This document shows, in pieces, positions 26,946 to 36,195 of a stretch of DNA of 64,000 nucleotides. The translations under genes and the position numbers were made by a program. Origin of the DNA: Streptantibioticus parmotrematis (GTDB lineage: Bacteria > Actinomycetota > Actinomycetes > Streptomycetales > Streptomycetaceae); assembly GCF_019890615.1 (NCBI RefSeq), contig NZ_JAINVZ010000002.1, positions 248,001 through 312,000 of the forward strand, in the 5' to 3' direction. The notes beneath the pieces are model-generated. The model did not search any database. It was not told the DNA's origin and worked only from the letters and a program-made list of their open reading frames with translations. Positions within the stretch are counted from its first letter, which is position 1. The number at the start of each line of letters is the position of its first letter.

Positions 26946-27998
26946 ATGCCAGGCGCCATCCACGCCGAAGGGCTGGTGAAGACCTTCGGCGACGTCAGGG
27001 CTCTGGACGGTGTCGATCTCGACGTGCCCACCGGCACCGTCCTCGGTCTGCTCGGACCCAACGGCGCCGGGAAGACCACCGCCGTCCGCGTGCTGACCAC
27101 CCTGCTGCAACCCGACAGCGGCACCGCGCACGTCGCCGGCATCGACGTGCTCAAGCGACCCAACGAGGTGCGCAGGTCGATCGGTCTGTCCGGCCAGTTC
27201 GCGGCCGTCGACGAGTACCTGACCGGCCGGGAGAACCTCCAGATGGTGGGCCAGCTCTACCAGCTGTCCGCCCGCGTCGCGAAGATCAGGGCGCTGGAGC
27301 TGCTGGAGCGCTTCCACCTCGCCGATGCCGCCGACCGGCCCGCCAAGACCTACTCCGGCGGCATGCGGCGCCGACTCGACCTGGCCGCCGCGCTGGTCGT
27401 CAGCCCGCCGGTGATGTTCATGGACGAGCCGACCACCGGCCTCGACCCGCGCAACCGCCAGCAGTTGTGGGAGGTCATCGAGGAACTGGTCTCCGGCGGC
27501 ACCACGTTGCTGCTCACCACGCAGTACCTGGAGGAGGCCGACCGCCTCGCGCACGACATCTGCGTCATCGACCACGGCAAGGTGATCGCCCGCGGCACCT
27601 CCGACCAGCTCAAGGCCCGCACCGGCGGCGAGCGCGTCGAGGTCGTCGTGCAGGACCGCGACCTGCTGGCCACCGCGACCGAGGTGATGACCGGCTTCGC
27701 CAAGGGCGAGGCCAAGGTCGAGCGGCAGATGCGGCGCATCACCGTGCCCGTCACCGGCGGCGCCAAGCTGCTCGCCGAGGTGATCAGGGAACTGGACACC
27801 CGCGGCATCGGGATCGACGACATCGGCCTGCGCCGCCCGACGCTGGACGACGTGTTCCTGTCGCTGACCGGGCACGCGGCCGAGGAGGCCGACTCCGACG
27901 AGGAGACGCCCGGCGGCTCCGGCCCGGACGCCGCCACCGGCACGGGCACGGGCACTGGCACCGGCAACGGCAACGAGACCGAGGAGGCGGCCCGATGA
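26946..27998 (+). CDS. daunorubicin-resistance-type ABC transporter ATPase (DrrA-like)
   Basis: Energises export of a hydrophobic compound with the permease encoded next. The 350 residues show Walker A GPNGAGKTT (about 39-47), signature YSGGMRRRLDLAAAL, Walker B VMFMDEPTTGLD and a C-terminal DrrA-type domain (about 230-320). The final 30 residues are a low-complexity Gly-Thr-Gly run with acidic residues. The stop overlaps the permease ATG by 4 bp. The substrate is unknown; no biosynthetic gene adjoins it. Confidence 0.92.
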   Translation: MPGAIHAEGLVKTFGDVRALDGVDLDVPTGTVLGLLGPNGAGKTTAVRVLTTLLQPDSGTAHVAGIDVLKRPNEVRRSIGLSGQFAAVDEYLTGRENLQMVGQLYQLSARVAKIRALELLERFHLADAADRPAKTYSGGMRRRLDLAAALVVSPPVMFMDEPTTGLDPRNRQQLWEVIEELVSGGTTLLLTTQYLEEADRLAHDICVIDHGKVIARGTSDQLKARTGGERVEVVVQDRDLLATATEVMTGFAKGEAKVERQMRRITVPVTGGAKLLAEVIRELDTRGIGIDDIGLRRPTLDDVFLSLTGHAAEEADSDEETPGGSGPDAATGTGTGTGTGNGNETEEAAR

Positions 27999-28852
27999 CC
28001 ACGGCCACCGCGACCGACCAGACCCTCGCCCCGCGCCCCGCGGGCGGTCCGCTCCAGGCGGCGCACGACTCGCTGGTGGTCGCCAAGCGCAACCTGATCC
28101 GGATGCTGCGCATCCCCGAGGTCGTCATCTTCGGCCTCATCCAGCCGATCATGTTCGTCGTGCTGTTCAGCTACGTCTTCGGCGGCGCCATCCCGGTCCC
28201 CGGCCAGCACGGCAGCGACCCGTCGGTCTACCGCAACTACCTGATGGCCGGCATCTTCGCGCAGACCGTCACCTTCGCCACCGCGGGCGCCGGCGCGGGC
28301 ATCGCCGACGACATGCACAAGGGCCTGATCGACCGCTTCCGCTCGCTGCCGATGGCGCGCGGCGCGGTGCTGACCGGGCGGACCATCGCCGACCTGGTGC
28401 AGACCGCGCTGACCGTCGTGGTGCTCTCGATCGTCGCGGTGATCGTCGGCTGGCGGGTGCACAACGGCGTCTTCGACACGCTCGCCGCGTTCGGTCTGCT
28501 GCTCCTGCTCGGGTACGCGTTCTCCTGGATCGGCGCGCTGATCGGCCTGTCGGTGCGCACCCCGGAGGCGGCCACGTCCGGCGGGCTGATCTGGCTGTTC
28601 CCGCTGACGTTCATCTCCAACGCGTTCGTGCCCACCAGCAACATGCCGTCGTTCCTGCGCACGATCGCCGACTGGAACCCGTTCAGCGCGACCGTGCAGG
28701 CCTGCCGCCAGCTGTTCGGCAACCCGACCGGGATCGTCTCGCACGCCTGGCCCATGCAGCACCCGGCGTGGGCGTCGCTGATCTGGTCGGTCGTGATCGT
28801 CCTGGTCTTCCGCACCTGGTCCGTGCACAAGTACCGCACGGCTGCTGCCTGA
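27995..28852 (+). CDS. ABC-2 type permease (DrrB-like)
   Basis: 285 residues with about six transmembrane helices. The ABC-2 domain spans about 30-285, and the characteristic PFSATVQACRQLFGNP segment lies near the C-terminus. It is translationally coupled to the ATPase through an ATGA overlap and forms a DrrAB-type efflux pump. A strong hairpin follows. Confidence 0.92.
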   Translation: MTTATATDQTLAPRPAGGPLQAAHDSLVVAKRNLIRMLRIPEVVIFGLIQPIMFVVLFSYVFGGAIPVPGQHGSDPSVYRNYLMAGIFAQTVTFATAGAGAGIADDMHKGLIDRFRSLPMARGAVLTGRTIADLVQTALTVVVLSIVAVIVGWRVHNGVFDTLAAFGLLLLLGYAFSWIGALIGLSVRTPEAATSGGLIWLFPLTFISNAFVPTSNMPSFLRTIADWNPFSATVQACRQLFGNPTGIVSHAWPMQHPAWASLIWSVVIVLVFRTWSVHKYRTAAA

Positions 28853-28880
28853 TCCTCCTGCCGCCTGCCGCCGCACACGC

Positions 28881-28918
28881 ACGAGGGCCGCGAGCGTTCG
28901 ATCGCTCGCGGCCCTCGT
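28881..28918. terminator. bidirectional terminator between the ABC operon and greA
   Basis: A perfect 16-bp stem (ACGAGGGCCGCGAGCG at 28881-28896 with 28903-28918) and a 6-nt loop between convergent genes. Confidence 0.8.
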
Positions 28919-28938
28919 CGTACGGTCAGCGGCCGGTC

Positions 28939-29436
28939 TCAGCCCTGGTACGGCTTGGCGTCCAGGATGCGCACCGCCGCCTTCGAGCCGTTCGGCAGCT
29001 CGTAGGAGGCGTCGTCACCGGTCTTCTTGCCGTTGACGGCGGAGCCGAGCGGGGACTGCGGCGAGTAGGTGTCGATCTCGTCGGAGACGTACTCGCGCGA
29101 GCCGAGCAGGAACGTCAGCGTGTCGTCGGGGTCGCCGTCGAAGGCGATCGTGACGACCATGCCGGGCGCGACCACGCCGTTGTCCGCGGGCGCCTCGCCG
29201 ACCTTCGCGTGCTGGAGCAGCTGGGTCAGCTGGCGGATGCGCAGTTCCAGCTTGCCCTGGTCCTCGCGCGCGGCGTGGTATCCGGCGTTCTCCTTGAGGT
29301 CGCCCTCCTGGCGGGCTTCCTCGATCTTGGCCACGATCTCGGCGCGTGCGGGACCCGACAGGTGCTCCAGCTCGGCCTTGAGCTGGTCGTACGCCTCCTG
29401 GGTCAGCCAGGTGACGCTCTCGCTGGTCTGGGTCAC
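28939..29436 (-). CDS. greA: transcription elongation factor GreA
   Basis: Rescues backtracked RNA polymerase by stimulating transcript cleavage. The 165 residues form an N-terminal coiled coil (about 10-85, including IEEARQEGDLKENAGYHAAREDQG, whose acidic tip holds the catalytic Asp/Glu) and a C-terminal FKBP-like domain (about 90-165, SPLGSAVNGKKTGD). GTG at 29436 has GAGGAG six bp upstream and gives VTQTSESVTWL, the normal actinobacterial start. Confidence 0.96.
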   Translation of the reverse strand: MTQTSESVTWLTQEAYDQLKAELEHLSGPARAEIVAKIEEARQEGDLKENAGYHAAREDQGKLELRIRQLTQLLQHAKVGEAPADNGVVAPGMVVTIAFDGDPDDTLTFLLGSREYVSDEIDTYSPQSPLGSAVNGKKTGDDASYELPNGSKAAVRILDAKPYQG

Positions 29437-29805
29437 AGGTGCTCCTCGTCGGTACTCGGCTTGCGGTGGTTCTGGTGGTGGTTCTCGCGGTGTCGGGCGG
29501 CTCTGGTGGCCGTCGGTCCGCCGTCCGGCGGGTGGTGCCGCTCCCGGCGGGCGCGGCGCGTCCGGCGCCAGATGTACGACACGCCCCTCCAACCAGCTTG
29601 CGCCATGTCGGACGGGCGAAACCACGAGCGTAACAATTCCCGCGGCCCGGCGGGAGGAGGGCAGGGGTGAATCACCCCTGGCGCCGCGCCCGCCGGAAAC
29701 CGGCCCTCCGGTCCGTAAGCCGTGCCGTCGGCGCTGGTCAGCGCGGTACGCGGCGCAGCGTGGTCCGAGGCTCAGCGCGGTACGCGGCGCAGCGCGGTCC
29801 GAGCC
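29437..29805 (-). promoter_or_regulatory. 369-bp gap upstream of greA containing a tandem repeat
   Basis: No gene is supported. The greA-proximal part should hold its promoter. The distal part is the 34-bp tandem repeat described separately. In-frame sequence continuous with greA exists but has no ribosome site and is not conserved in character. Confidence 0.4.
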
Positions 29806-29820
29806 TCAGCGTGCCGTGCA
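29738..29820. repeat. 34-bp tandem repeat (two copies plus a partial third) ending at a stop codon
   Basis: TCAGCGCGGTACGCGGCGCA starts at 29738 and 29772 with few differences. A third partial copy starts at 29806, where its TCA is the reverse-strand stop of the DUF4307 gene. The repeat appears to have grown outward from the gene end. Confidence 0.75.
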
Positions 29821-30210
29821 GCTCAGCAGCTCGGCGTCGGTGGCGCGGGCGGTGGTGCGGATCGTCACGCCCGTGACCACGGTGGTGCCGTGCTGCGTGA
29901 CGGTGACGTCCTTGCGGCCGACCTCGTCCTTGTCGACGTCCTCGGAGACCACCGTGCACACGGCGGTCTGGTCGGCGCCCTTGTAGACCTGGATGGTGGC
30001 GTTCACCTGGGAGGCGGAGACCACCTTGAAGGTCAGGACGTCGGCGTTGACGCTGCTGCCCGACATGTACGACCAGCCGTACAGACCCAGTGCCACCACC
30101 GCGAGGGCGCCGGTCACCCAGGCCGCGACGCGCAGCTTGCGGTCGGAGCGGTCGGGGGTCCTGGGGCGCCCGTAGCGGCCCTCGGGCAGCCCTTCGCGCA
30201 CGGCGGTCAT
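29806..30210 (-). CDS. DUF4307 membrane protein
   Basis: 134 residues: a polar N-terminus (LPEGRYGRPRTPDRSDRK), one transmembrane helix (about 28-50) and an extracytoplasmic beta-rich domain with two cysteines (CTVVSED, LLSCTAR) that could form a disulfide. This is the DUF4307 pattern found beside mca in actinobacteria. The biochemical role is unknown. It is divergent from mca by 130 bp. Confidence 0.85.
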   Translation of the reverse strand: MTAVREGLPEGRYGRPRTPDRSDRKLRVAAWVTGALAVVALGLYGWSYMSGSSVNADVLTFKVVSASQVNATIQVYKGADQTAVCTVVSEDVDKDEVGRKDVTVTQHGTTVVTGVTIRTTARATDAELLSCTAR

Positions 30211-30340
30211 GTCGGTTCCTCCAGCGGCGGGGCCACGGAATTATTCAGGCCCCCGCGTCGGTCACTATAGAGGGCGTCCCCGGACGCGATGACAGTGCTC
30301 CCGGAACGGCTCCGGAGCCCCATTTCCTAAGGATCTTGTC

Positions 30341-31216
30341 TTGACCGAGCAGCTGCGGCTGATGGCCGTACACGCGCACCCCGACGACGAGTCCAGCAAG
30401 GGCGCGGCGACGATGGCGAAGTACGTCTCCGAAGGCGTCGACGTGCTGGTGGCCACCTGCACCGGCGGCGAGCGCGGTTCCGTGCTCAACCCCAAGCTCC
30501 AGGGCGACCCGTACATCGAGGAGCACATCCACGAGGTGCGGGCCAAGGAGATGGACGAGGCCCGGCAGATCCTCGGCGTCAAGCAGGCGTGGCTCGGCTT
30601 CGTGGACTCCGGCCTGCCGGAGGGCGACCCGCTGCCGCCGCTGCCCGAGGGCTGCTTCGCGCTCCAGGACGTGGACGAGGCGGCCGGTGCGCTGGTGAAG
30701 CTGATCCGCTCGTTCCGCCCGCACGTGATGACCACGTACGACGAGAACGGCGGCTACCCGCACCCCGACCACATCATGACCCACAAGATCTCGATGGTCG
30801 CCTTCGAGGCGGCGGGCGACCCGTCGCGCTACCCGGAGGCGGGCGAGCCCTGGGCGCCGCTGAAGCTCTACTACAACCAGGGCTTCAACCGCGACCGCAC
30901 CCTCGCCCTGCACGAGGCGCTGCTCGCCCGGGGCCTGGAGTCGCCGTACGGGGACTGGCTGGAGCGCTGGGAGAAGATGGACCGCCCCGAGCGGCAGATC
31001 ACCACCTACGTGCCGTGCGGCGACTTCTTCGAGATCCGCGACAAGGCGCTGCTCGCGCACGCCACCCAGATCGACCCGGACGGCTTCTGGTTCCACGTGC
31101 CGATGGACCTCCAGAAGGAGGTCTGGCCGACCGAGGACTACGAGCTGGCGAAGTCGCGGGTGCCCACCAGCCTGCCGGAGTCGGACCTCTTCGCGGGTGT
31201 CGGCGAGGCCGGGTAG
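30341..31216 (+). CDS. mca: mycothiol S-conjugate amidase
   Basis: Cleaves mycothiol conjugates of toxins and antibiotics, releasing mercapturic acids for export; found only in mycothiol-making actinobacteria. The 291 residues start at TTG with AAGGAT upstream, giving MTEQLRLMAVHAHPDDE. The zinc ligands lie in HPDD (13-16) and in GGYPHPDH (about 140-147), and TCTGGERG and NQGFNRDR are family motifs. The LmbE-like fold is shared with MshB, but length and motifs fit Mca. Confidence 0.96.
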   Translation: MTEQLRLMAVHAHPDDESSKGAATMAKYVSEGVDVLVATCTGGERGSVLNPKLQGDPYIEEHIHEVRAKEMDEARQILGVKQAWLGFVDSGLPEGDPLPPLPEGCFALQDVDEAAGALVKLIRSFRPHVMTTYDENGGYPHPDHIMTHKISMVAFEAAGDPSRYPEAGEPWAPLKLYYNQGFNRDRTLALHEALLARGLESPYGDWLERWEKMDRPERQITTYVPCGDFFEIRDKALLAHATQIDPDGFWFHVPMDLQKEVWPTEDYELAKSRVPTSLPESDLFAGVGEAG

Positions 31217-31219
31217 ACA

Positions 31220-31549
31220 ATGGTCGGTGTGAACGCATCCTTCGCCCCCGTGCCGGCACACTCCGCCCTGGTCATGCTCGCGGACGTCGACCAGAACAAG
31301 GTCACGCCCGGTCTGCTCGGTTTCGTCGTCTTCGCGGCGCTCGGCGCGGCCGTGTGGCTGCTGCTCAAGAGCATGAACAAGCAGTTCAAGAAGGTGGACT
31401 TCGAAGAGGCCCCCGACCCGGAGCCGGGTGCGGGACGTAAGGAGAAGGCGTCCGGCCCGGCTTCGGCCGCCCGTGGCTCCGCCGCAGGTTCGGCCGCCGG
31501 TTCCACGACCGGCTCCGCTTCCGGCGGGGCGGCGCGCGGCGAGGGCTAG
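31220..31549 (+). CDS. small single-pass membrane protein downstream of mca
   Basis: 109 residues with one transmembrane helix (about 29-48, LLGFVVFAALGAAVWLLLKSM), a basic segment NKQFKKVDFEEAP, then a Gly/Ser/Ala-rich tail. The start could be ATG 31220 or GTG 31229. It begins a few bases after mca, so it is probably cotranscribed. This gene is conserved beside mca in Streptomyces (recalled). Function unknown. Confidence 0.75.
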   Translation: MVGVNASFAPVPAHSALVMLADVDQNKVTPGLLGFVVFAALGAAVWLLLKSMNKQFKKVDFEEAPDPEPGAGRKEKASGPASAARGSAAGSAAGSTTGSASGGAARGEG

Positions 31550-31576
31550 GCGGCCCGCGGAGGAACGCGATCACCC

Positions 31577-31600
31577 GGGGGCCGGTCCCGACCGGCCCCC
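31577..31600. terminator. hairpin between the mca operon and the STAND gene
   Basis: Perfect 11-bp arms GGGGGCCGGTC and GACCGGCCCCC (31577-31587, 31590-31600), 28 bp past the stop of the membrane protein gene. A GGCCCCCGCAGGCGGG motif recurs twice just beyond it. Confidence 0.55.
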
Positions 31601-31700
31601 GCAGGCGGGCGTTTCCTCGGTTCCAGCGGCCCCCGCAGGCGGGTGTGTCCGACATCACGCCAAGCGCTGCCTCAGCCGTCCGCCCGGGCCCCGTACGCCC

Positions 31701-34700
31701 TCAGCCGTCCGCCCGTGCGTCCTCCCGCAGGGCCAGCCGTTCGCGGGCCGCGCGTGCCGGTGTCATGCCGAGCCGCCAGACCTCCCACGCCGCCCCCGGC
31801 TCAAGACCGCGCCGCAGCACGTGGGACCACGCCGTGACGTACTCGGCGATCGCCGGGTCGCGGCCCTCGAAGTCGTCGGACGCCAGCGCGGCCAGCTCCT
31901 CGCGGGCTTCCGCCGCGCCCTCCTCGGAGACCAGCGGAAGATACGTGCAGCGCAGGAAACGCGCCCAGTCCTCGCCCCTGCGGTCCCCGACGCCCCGGAA
32001 GAGGGCGACCGCCTCGTCGGCGAGCGCCAGCGCCTGCGGCAGCCGCCCGTTGCCCGCGTCCACCACCGACAGCTCCACGCACGACCACGCCTCGCCGTGC
32101 GGCACGCCGGTGCGGTGGAAGTCCTGCCGGGCGTCCTGGAGCATCTGCCGGGCGAAGCCGCTGTTGCGCAGGTTGCCCACCCGCCGCGCCCGCACGTCCC
32201 GGGTGACGCGGCCCGCGTGGTGCCGGGCGCAGGCCAGCCCGTAGACGTCGCGCATCCGGCTGAACATCCCGCGGGCCCGTTCCAGCGACCGCAGCGCCTC
32301 GTCGGCGTCGCCGGTCTCCTCCTGCGCCTGGCCCAGGTAGTACAGCGTCCACGCCTCGCCGCGCGCGTCCTCGTTCTCCCGGTGGCGGGCCAGCGCCTCG
32401 CCGAGCCCCGCCACCGCGTCCGCCGCCTCGCCGCGGGCCAGCCGGGCGCGGGCGAGCTGGGTCAGCGTCCAGGCGGTGCCGCGGTTGTCGCGGGTGGCGG
32501 TGTATTCCTGCGCCGCGTGCCGCAGTTCGGCCTCGGCCAGCGCGACCTGCCCGAGCCGCAGGTAGGCCTGCCCCAGCTGCATGTGCGCCCACGCCTGCCC
32601 GTGCACGCTCTCGCTCTCGCCGTGCAGCTCCAGTGCCAGCAGCAGCATCCGCAGCGCGTCGGCGACCCGGCCCTGGTCGCGCAGGACGGCGGCGAGCGCG
32701 TGCAGCGTCCAGGCGCGGTCGGCGCGCAGGTCGTCGCCGCTCTGCAGGTCCAGCGCCTCGCGCAGCTTGGCCGCCGCCTCGGTCAGGTTGCCCTGGTGGT
32801 GCAGGGTGATGCCGAGGCTGCACAACGCGCGGGCCGCGCCGGCCGGGTGCTGCGCCTCGAAGTAGAGGTTGACCACCGACGTCAGCGTGGAGCGCGCCCG
32901 GTCCAGCTCGCCCAGCTGCCGGGCGGCGATGCCGGTGCGCCACTGCACCGAGCGCACCAGCAGCCCCTGGTCGACCTGCTGGGTCAGCTCGCTGATCTCG
33001 CCCAGCCGGTACAGGTCGCCGCGCAGCAGGCAGTAGTCGCACAGCGCGCCCAGCAGGTGCAGCACGGCGGCCTGGTCGACGCCCTCGGCGGTGCGCAGCG
33101 CGGCGGTGATGAACGACGACTCCTCGTCCAGCCAGCGCAGCGCCGCGTCCAGTGAGGCGAAGCCGTGCGAGCCGACCGCGCCGCCCGCGTCGTGCCCGGC
33201 GCGGGTCGAGGTCTTGCCGTCGACCAGCCGGATCACCAGGTCCGCCAGCTCCGAGTAGGTGCGGATCAGGCGTTCCTGCGCGGCGGCCCGCTCGTCCGGC
33301 TCCTCCTCGTCCAGCAGCCGGGCCAGCGCGAAGCCGCGCACCGCGTCGTGCAGCCGGTAGCGGCTGCCGCGGACCGGCTCGACCAGCCCGGCGCGCGCCA
33401 GGTCGCCGAGCCTGCGGGCGGCCTCCGCCTCGTCGGTGGACAGCAGCGCGGCCCCGGCGGCGGCGCCCAGGCTGGCCCGGCCCGCCAGCGCGAGCCTGCG
33501 CAGCAGCCGCCGGGAGACGTCGGGCTGGTCCCGGTAGCGCAGGCTCAGGGCGCGCTCCAGCGGGTCGATCGGGCCGTACGCGTCGAGGTCGTCGGCGAGC
33601 CCGCGCAGGGTGCGCGAGCCCAGCGAGGTCCCGGCGGCGCGCAGCGCGAGCGGCAGCCCGCCGCACAACTCCCGTACGCGGTCGGCCGACGCGGGGTCGT
33701 CGGGCAGCGGCTTGCCGTCCGCCAGTTCGCGCAGCAGCCCGTACGCGTCCGGCGCCGCCAGCGCGTCGACCGGCAGGTGGTGCACCCACGCGGTGTCCCC
33801 GAGGCCGAGCTCCAGCGGCCGGGCGCCGGTGACCAGCACCAGGCTCTCGGAGTGCCGGGGCACCAACTCCCTTACCTGCGCCGGGTCGTCGGCGTCGTCC
33901 AGCACGACGACGACGGGCAGGCCGGTCAGGTGCTTCTGGTACTGCTCGCTCAGCAGCCTCAGGTGCTGCTCCTGCGACGGGCGCTCCCGGAACAGCAGTT
34001 GGTCGCGCGGCGCGCCCAGCCGGTTGAGCAGGTGCAGCAGCGCCTCACGGGTCGACAGCGAGCCCTCGGGGTCGCCGCCGCGCAACGTGACGACGCAGGC
34101 GCCGCGGAACTGGTCGCTCAACTGCTGCGCGGCGCGCACCGCGAGCGAGCTGCGGCCGGACCCGGTGGGCCCGTGCAGCACGACGACGACCGGCTTCGTC
34201 TCGGTGGACGCCCTGGCCTGCTGCACCCACTGGCTGATCCGCGCGAGGTGCTCCTTGCGCCCGGCGTACGGGCCCTGCGGGCGCGGGAGCTGGCCGAACG
34301 ACTGCTGGAGGACGGAACGTTGCCGGGCGGCGGCGCTGCGGTCCTGGGTCTTGCGGGGCTGGGGCAGCGAGGTGGTCTTCGTGGCGGGCGGTGGCGCGTC
34401 CTTGGGGGCCTTGGTGGCCGGGCGCACGGCGCGTTCGCGTTCCAGGAAGGGGGTCACTCCGCGCCGCTCCAGGGCGGTCAGCCAGGCGGAACGAAGGCGT
34501 TGCGCGTCATCGTCCGGGCGGCGGCGCATCGCCTCGCGGGCGGCGCCGGCCGCACCGGTGGCGGCGGCCACCACGACCCCGGTGGTCAACGCGGCCCCGG
34601 CGGTCAGTCCGTGCCCGAGGTCCATGGCGAACGCGGCGACCCCGGACACCCCGGCGAACACCGCGGGTCCGGCGGCCCTCGCCGGGCTGAGCGCGCCCAG

Positions 34701-34856
34701 GTAGGCCGCGTACTCGGGACCGGCCTGCTCCGCGATCTCGTCCAGCGCGGCCAGCGCCCGCGCGGTCAGCTCCTCCCCGTCGCGCCCCTGCCCCGCGACG
34801 GCCCGCACCACGCGCTCGGCCTCCCGCCGATCCCCCTCCCGAAGCCCCTCGCCCAT
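31701..34856 (-). CDS. STAND-family NTPase with tetratricopeptide repeats (NB-ARC-TPR)
   Basis: A large signalling ATPase of 1051 residues. Order: a variable N-terminal region with a hydrophobic stretch (about 62-105), a Pro/Lys linker, an NB-ARC-type ATPase with P-loop HGPTGSGRSS (228-237) and Walker B VVVVLDDAD (about 320), a winged-helix/ARC section, then a long TPR array (about 600-1000, e.g. GEAWTLYYLGQAQEETGDADEAL). It resembles AfsR-like proteins but lacks an N-terminal DNA-binding domain. The ATG at 34856 has GGGGAGG upstream. It is divergent from the RiPP cluster by about 290 bp and may respond to a ligand through its TPRs; antiphage STAND function is another possibility. Confidence 0.85.
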   Translation of the reverse strand: MGEGLREGDRREAERVVRAVAGQGRDGEELTARALAALDEIAEQAGPEYAAYLGALSPARAAGPAVFAGVSGVAAFAMDLGHGLTAGAALTTGVVVAAATGAAGAAREAMRRRPDDDAQRLRSAWLTALERRGVTPFLERERAVRPATKAPKDAPPPATKTTSLPQPRKTQDRSAAARQRSVLQQSFGQLPRPQGPYAGRKEHLARISQWVQQARASTETKPVVVVLHGPTGSGRSSLAVRAAQQLSDQFRGACVVTLRGGDPEGSLSTREALLHLLNRLGAPRDQLLFRERPSQEQHLRLLSEQYQKHLTGLPVVVVLDDADDPAQVRELVPRHSESLVLVTGARPLELGLGDTAWVHHLPVDALAAPDAYGLLRELADGKPLPDDPASADRVRELCGGLPLALRAAGTSLGSRTLRGLADDLDAYGPIDPLERALSLRYRDQPDVSRRLLRRLALAGRASLGAAAGAALLSTDEAEAARRLGDLARAGLVEPVRGSRYRLHDAVRGFALARLLDEEEPDERAAAQERLIRTYSELADLVIRLVDGKTSTRAGHDAGGAVGSHGFASLDAALRWLDEESSFITAALRTAEGVDQAAVLHLLGALCDYCLLRGDLYRLGEISELTQQVDQGLLVRSVQWRTGIAARQLGELDRARSTLTSVVNLYFEAQHPAGAARALCSLGITLHHQGNLTEAAAKLREALDLQSGDDLRADRAWTLHALAAVLRDQGRVADALRMLLLALELHGESESVHGQAWAHMQLGQAYLRLGQVALAEAELRHAAQEYTATRDNRGTAWTLTQLARARLARGEAADAVAGLGEALARHRENEDARGEAWTLYYLGQAQEETGDADEALRSLERARGMFSRMRDVYGLACARHHAGRVTRDVRARRVGNLRNSGFARQMLQDARQDFHRTGVPHGEAWSCVELSVVDAGNGRLPQALALADEAVALFRGVGDRRGEDWARFLRCTYLPLVSEEGAAEAREELAALASDDFEGRDPAIAEYVTAWSHVLRRGLEPGAAWEVWRLGMTPARAARERLALREDARADG

Positions 34857-35148
34857 CCGCGCCTCCCCGTCATCCGCCTCGTTCCGGCCAACAGGCCGCG
34901 TACAGAAGGCTTTTGACCGTACGGGACGAGGTACGGGCTCGCATAGCCAAAAGGCCGCGTGGCGGCGGCTTCCGACGGACGGCATCGCCGGGAGCCGGTT
35001 CGCCGCCGGGGTACAGCACGCGTACAGCCGCCTCCGGCATGGTGCGGGGAACCGCGCGGGCGAAGGGACGGGGCGTCTTCGTCAGCAGGACGACCTCCGG
35101 GAGCATTCCGCGACCGGGACAGCGAGAACGAGTACCCGGAGGAGACAG
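34857..35148. promoter_or_regulatory. divergent control region between the STAND gene and the RiPP cluster
   Basis: 292 bp without a gene. A TTGACC element lies at 34913-34918 and a direct repeat GTACGGG at 34919 and 34931 (12 bp apart). Such repeats could be regulator half-sites for the cluster, but the spacing does not match the usual 11-bp SARP pattern. Confidence 0.35.
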
Positions 35149-36087
35149 GTGGAAACAGACCCGGATCTGGAGACGCGCCGGACGGGCGACATGGGGGTAC
35201 TGGCCGGGGCGCTGCGGCTTCTGGCAGCCGCTCCCGTGCCGACTGACGGCATTCCTCGGACGTTCGAGGCGTCGGAGGACGCGCTCGGCGTACTGACGAT
35301 CGACCACATCGAGGACTTCCTCGAAGCGAGCCTGCTGCGATACCCGTTCGCCGGGCTGGTAAAGAACGGTGTCCCGGTGCCGGTCGCGGAGTACACGACC
35401 ACGAAACGCGTCGCCGCGTCCGGGCAGTCGCTGTACGTCGATCCGAAGGCGGTGCTGCGCCACTTCCACGCCGGTGCGACGCTGGCGTTGCGCGGTCTCG
35501 AACAGTGGCACGTTCCCGCGCGTGAACTGGTCCGGGGACTGAGCGCGGCGGTGGGCGCCGAAGTGCGCGCGACGGCCTTCCTGACGCCGCCCGGCTCGCA
35601 GGGGCTGGCCGTCCACCGGGACGAGTACCACGTCTTCGCCGTCCAGACGTACGGACGGAAGCGGTGGTTGCTGCACGGCGTGCCCGATGACGACCGCTGG
35701 CGGGGCGGCCGGATCGCCGGGGACGCCACACCGGCGGTCGACGAGGTCGTCGAAGTACGGGCGGGCCATGTCATGTTCATGGAGTGCGGCACCGCGCACG
35801 AGGCGATGACCGAGAGCGAGCCGTCCCTGCACATCGGCATCGGAGTCCACCCGCCGCGGGTGACCGATGCGGTGAAGTCGCTCGTCGGCCAAGTGCTGCG
35901 ATCCGTCGGGCCCGACTTCCTCTCGCTGGACAGGACGGCGGCGGAACAGCAGATCAGGGTCGCCGTGTCGCGGGTCGTCCTGGAACTGGCGGCGTGCGAT
36001 GCCGGGAAGGCCGCGGCGGCCCTGTTCGACGAGGCGACCGCCCTGGCGCGCGCTCCGCGGCCGTCGTTCCGGCTCGACCGGGCCTGA
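35149..36087 (+). CDS. JmjC/cupin_4 Fe(II)/2-oxoglutarate hydroxylase, RiPP cluster
   Basis: 312 residues of the JmjC-like cupin_4 (ribosomal oxygenase) type. The iron triad is His156-x-Asp158 in AVHRDEYHVFAVQ and His217 in CGTAHEA; GRKRWLLHG (169-177) is the family's signature after strand 4. Relatives hydroxylate His or Arg side chains of proteins, which suits the His-containing core peptide of the precursor 109 bp downstream. GTG at 35149 has GGAGGAG upstream. It opens the cluster. Peptide substrate is inferred from position, not shown. Confidence 0.82.
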   Translation: METDPDLETRRTGDMGVLAGALRLLAAAPVPTDGIPRTFEASEDALGVLTIDHIEDFLEASLLRYPFAGLVKNGVPVPVAEYTTTKRVAASGQSLYVDPKAVLRHFHAGATLALRGLEQWHVPARELVRGLSAAVGAEVRATAFLTPPGSQGLAVHRDEYHVFAVQTYGRKRWLLHGVPDDDRWRGGRIAGDATPAVDEVVEVRAGHVMFMECGTAHEAMTESEPSLHIGIGVHPPRVTDAVKSLVGQVLRSVGPDFLSLDRTAAEQQIRVAVSRVVLELAACDAGKAAAALFDEATALARAPRPSFRLDRA

Positions 36088-36195
36088 GTCCTGGCCCCGG
36101 CTGCGGCGCCCGTCACCACGTCCTTTCACGGCGTGACAGCGCGCGTACAGGCCTGATCGTCATAGTCCTGGTGAACGCGAAACCCGCGTTCCCTG

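Noticed and set aside
28939-29625. Longer GreA with 63 extra N-terminal residues
   Set aside because: The GTG at 29436 has an excellent ribosome site and gives the conserved GreA start.
31701-34856. STAND-TPR protein as an antiphage (Avs-type) defence gene
   Set aside because: No effector domain or defence neighbours are visible, and it sits beside a biosynthetic cluster; kept as a possibility only.
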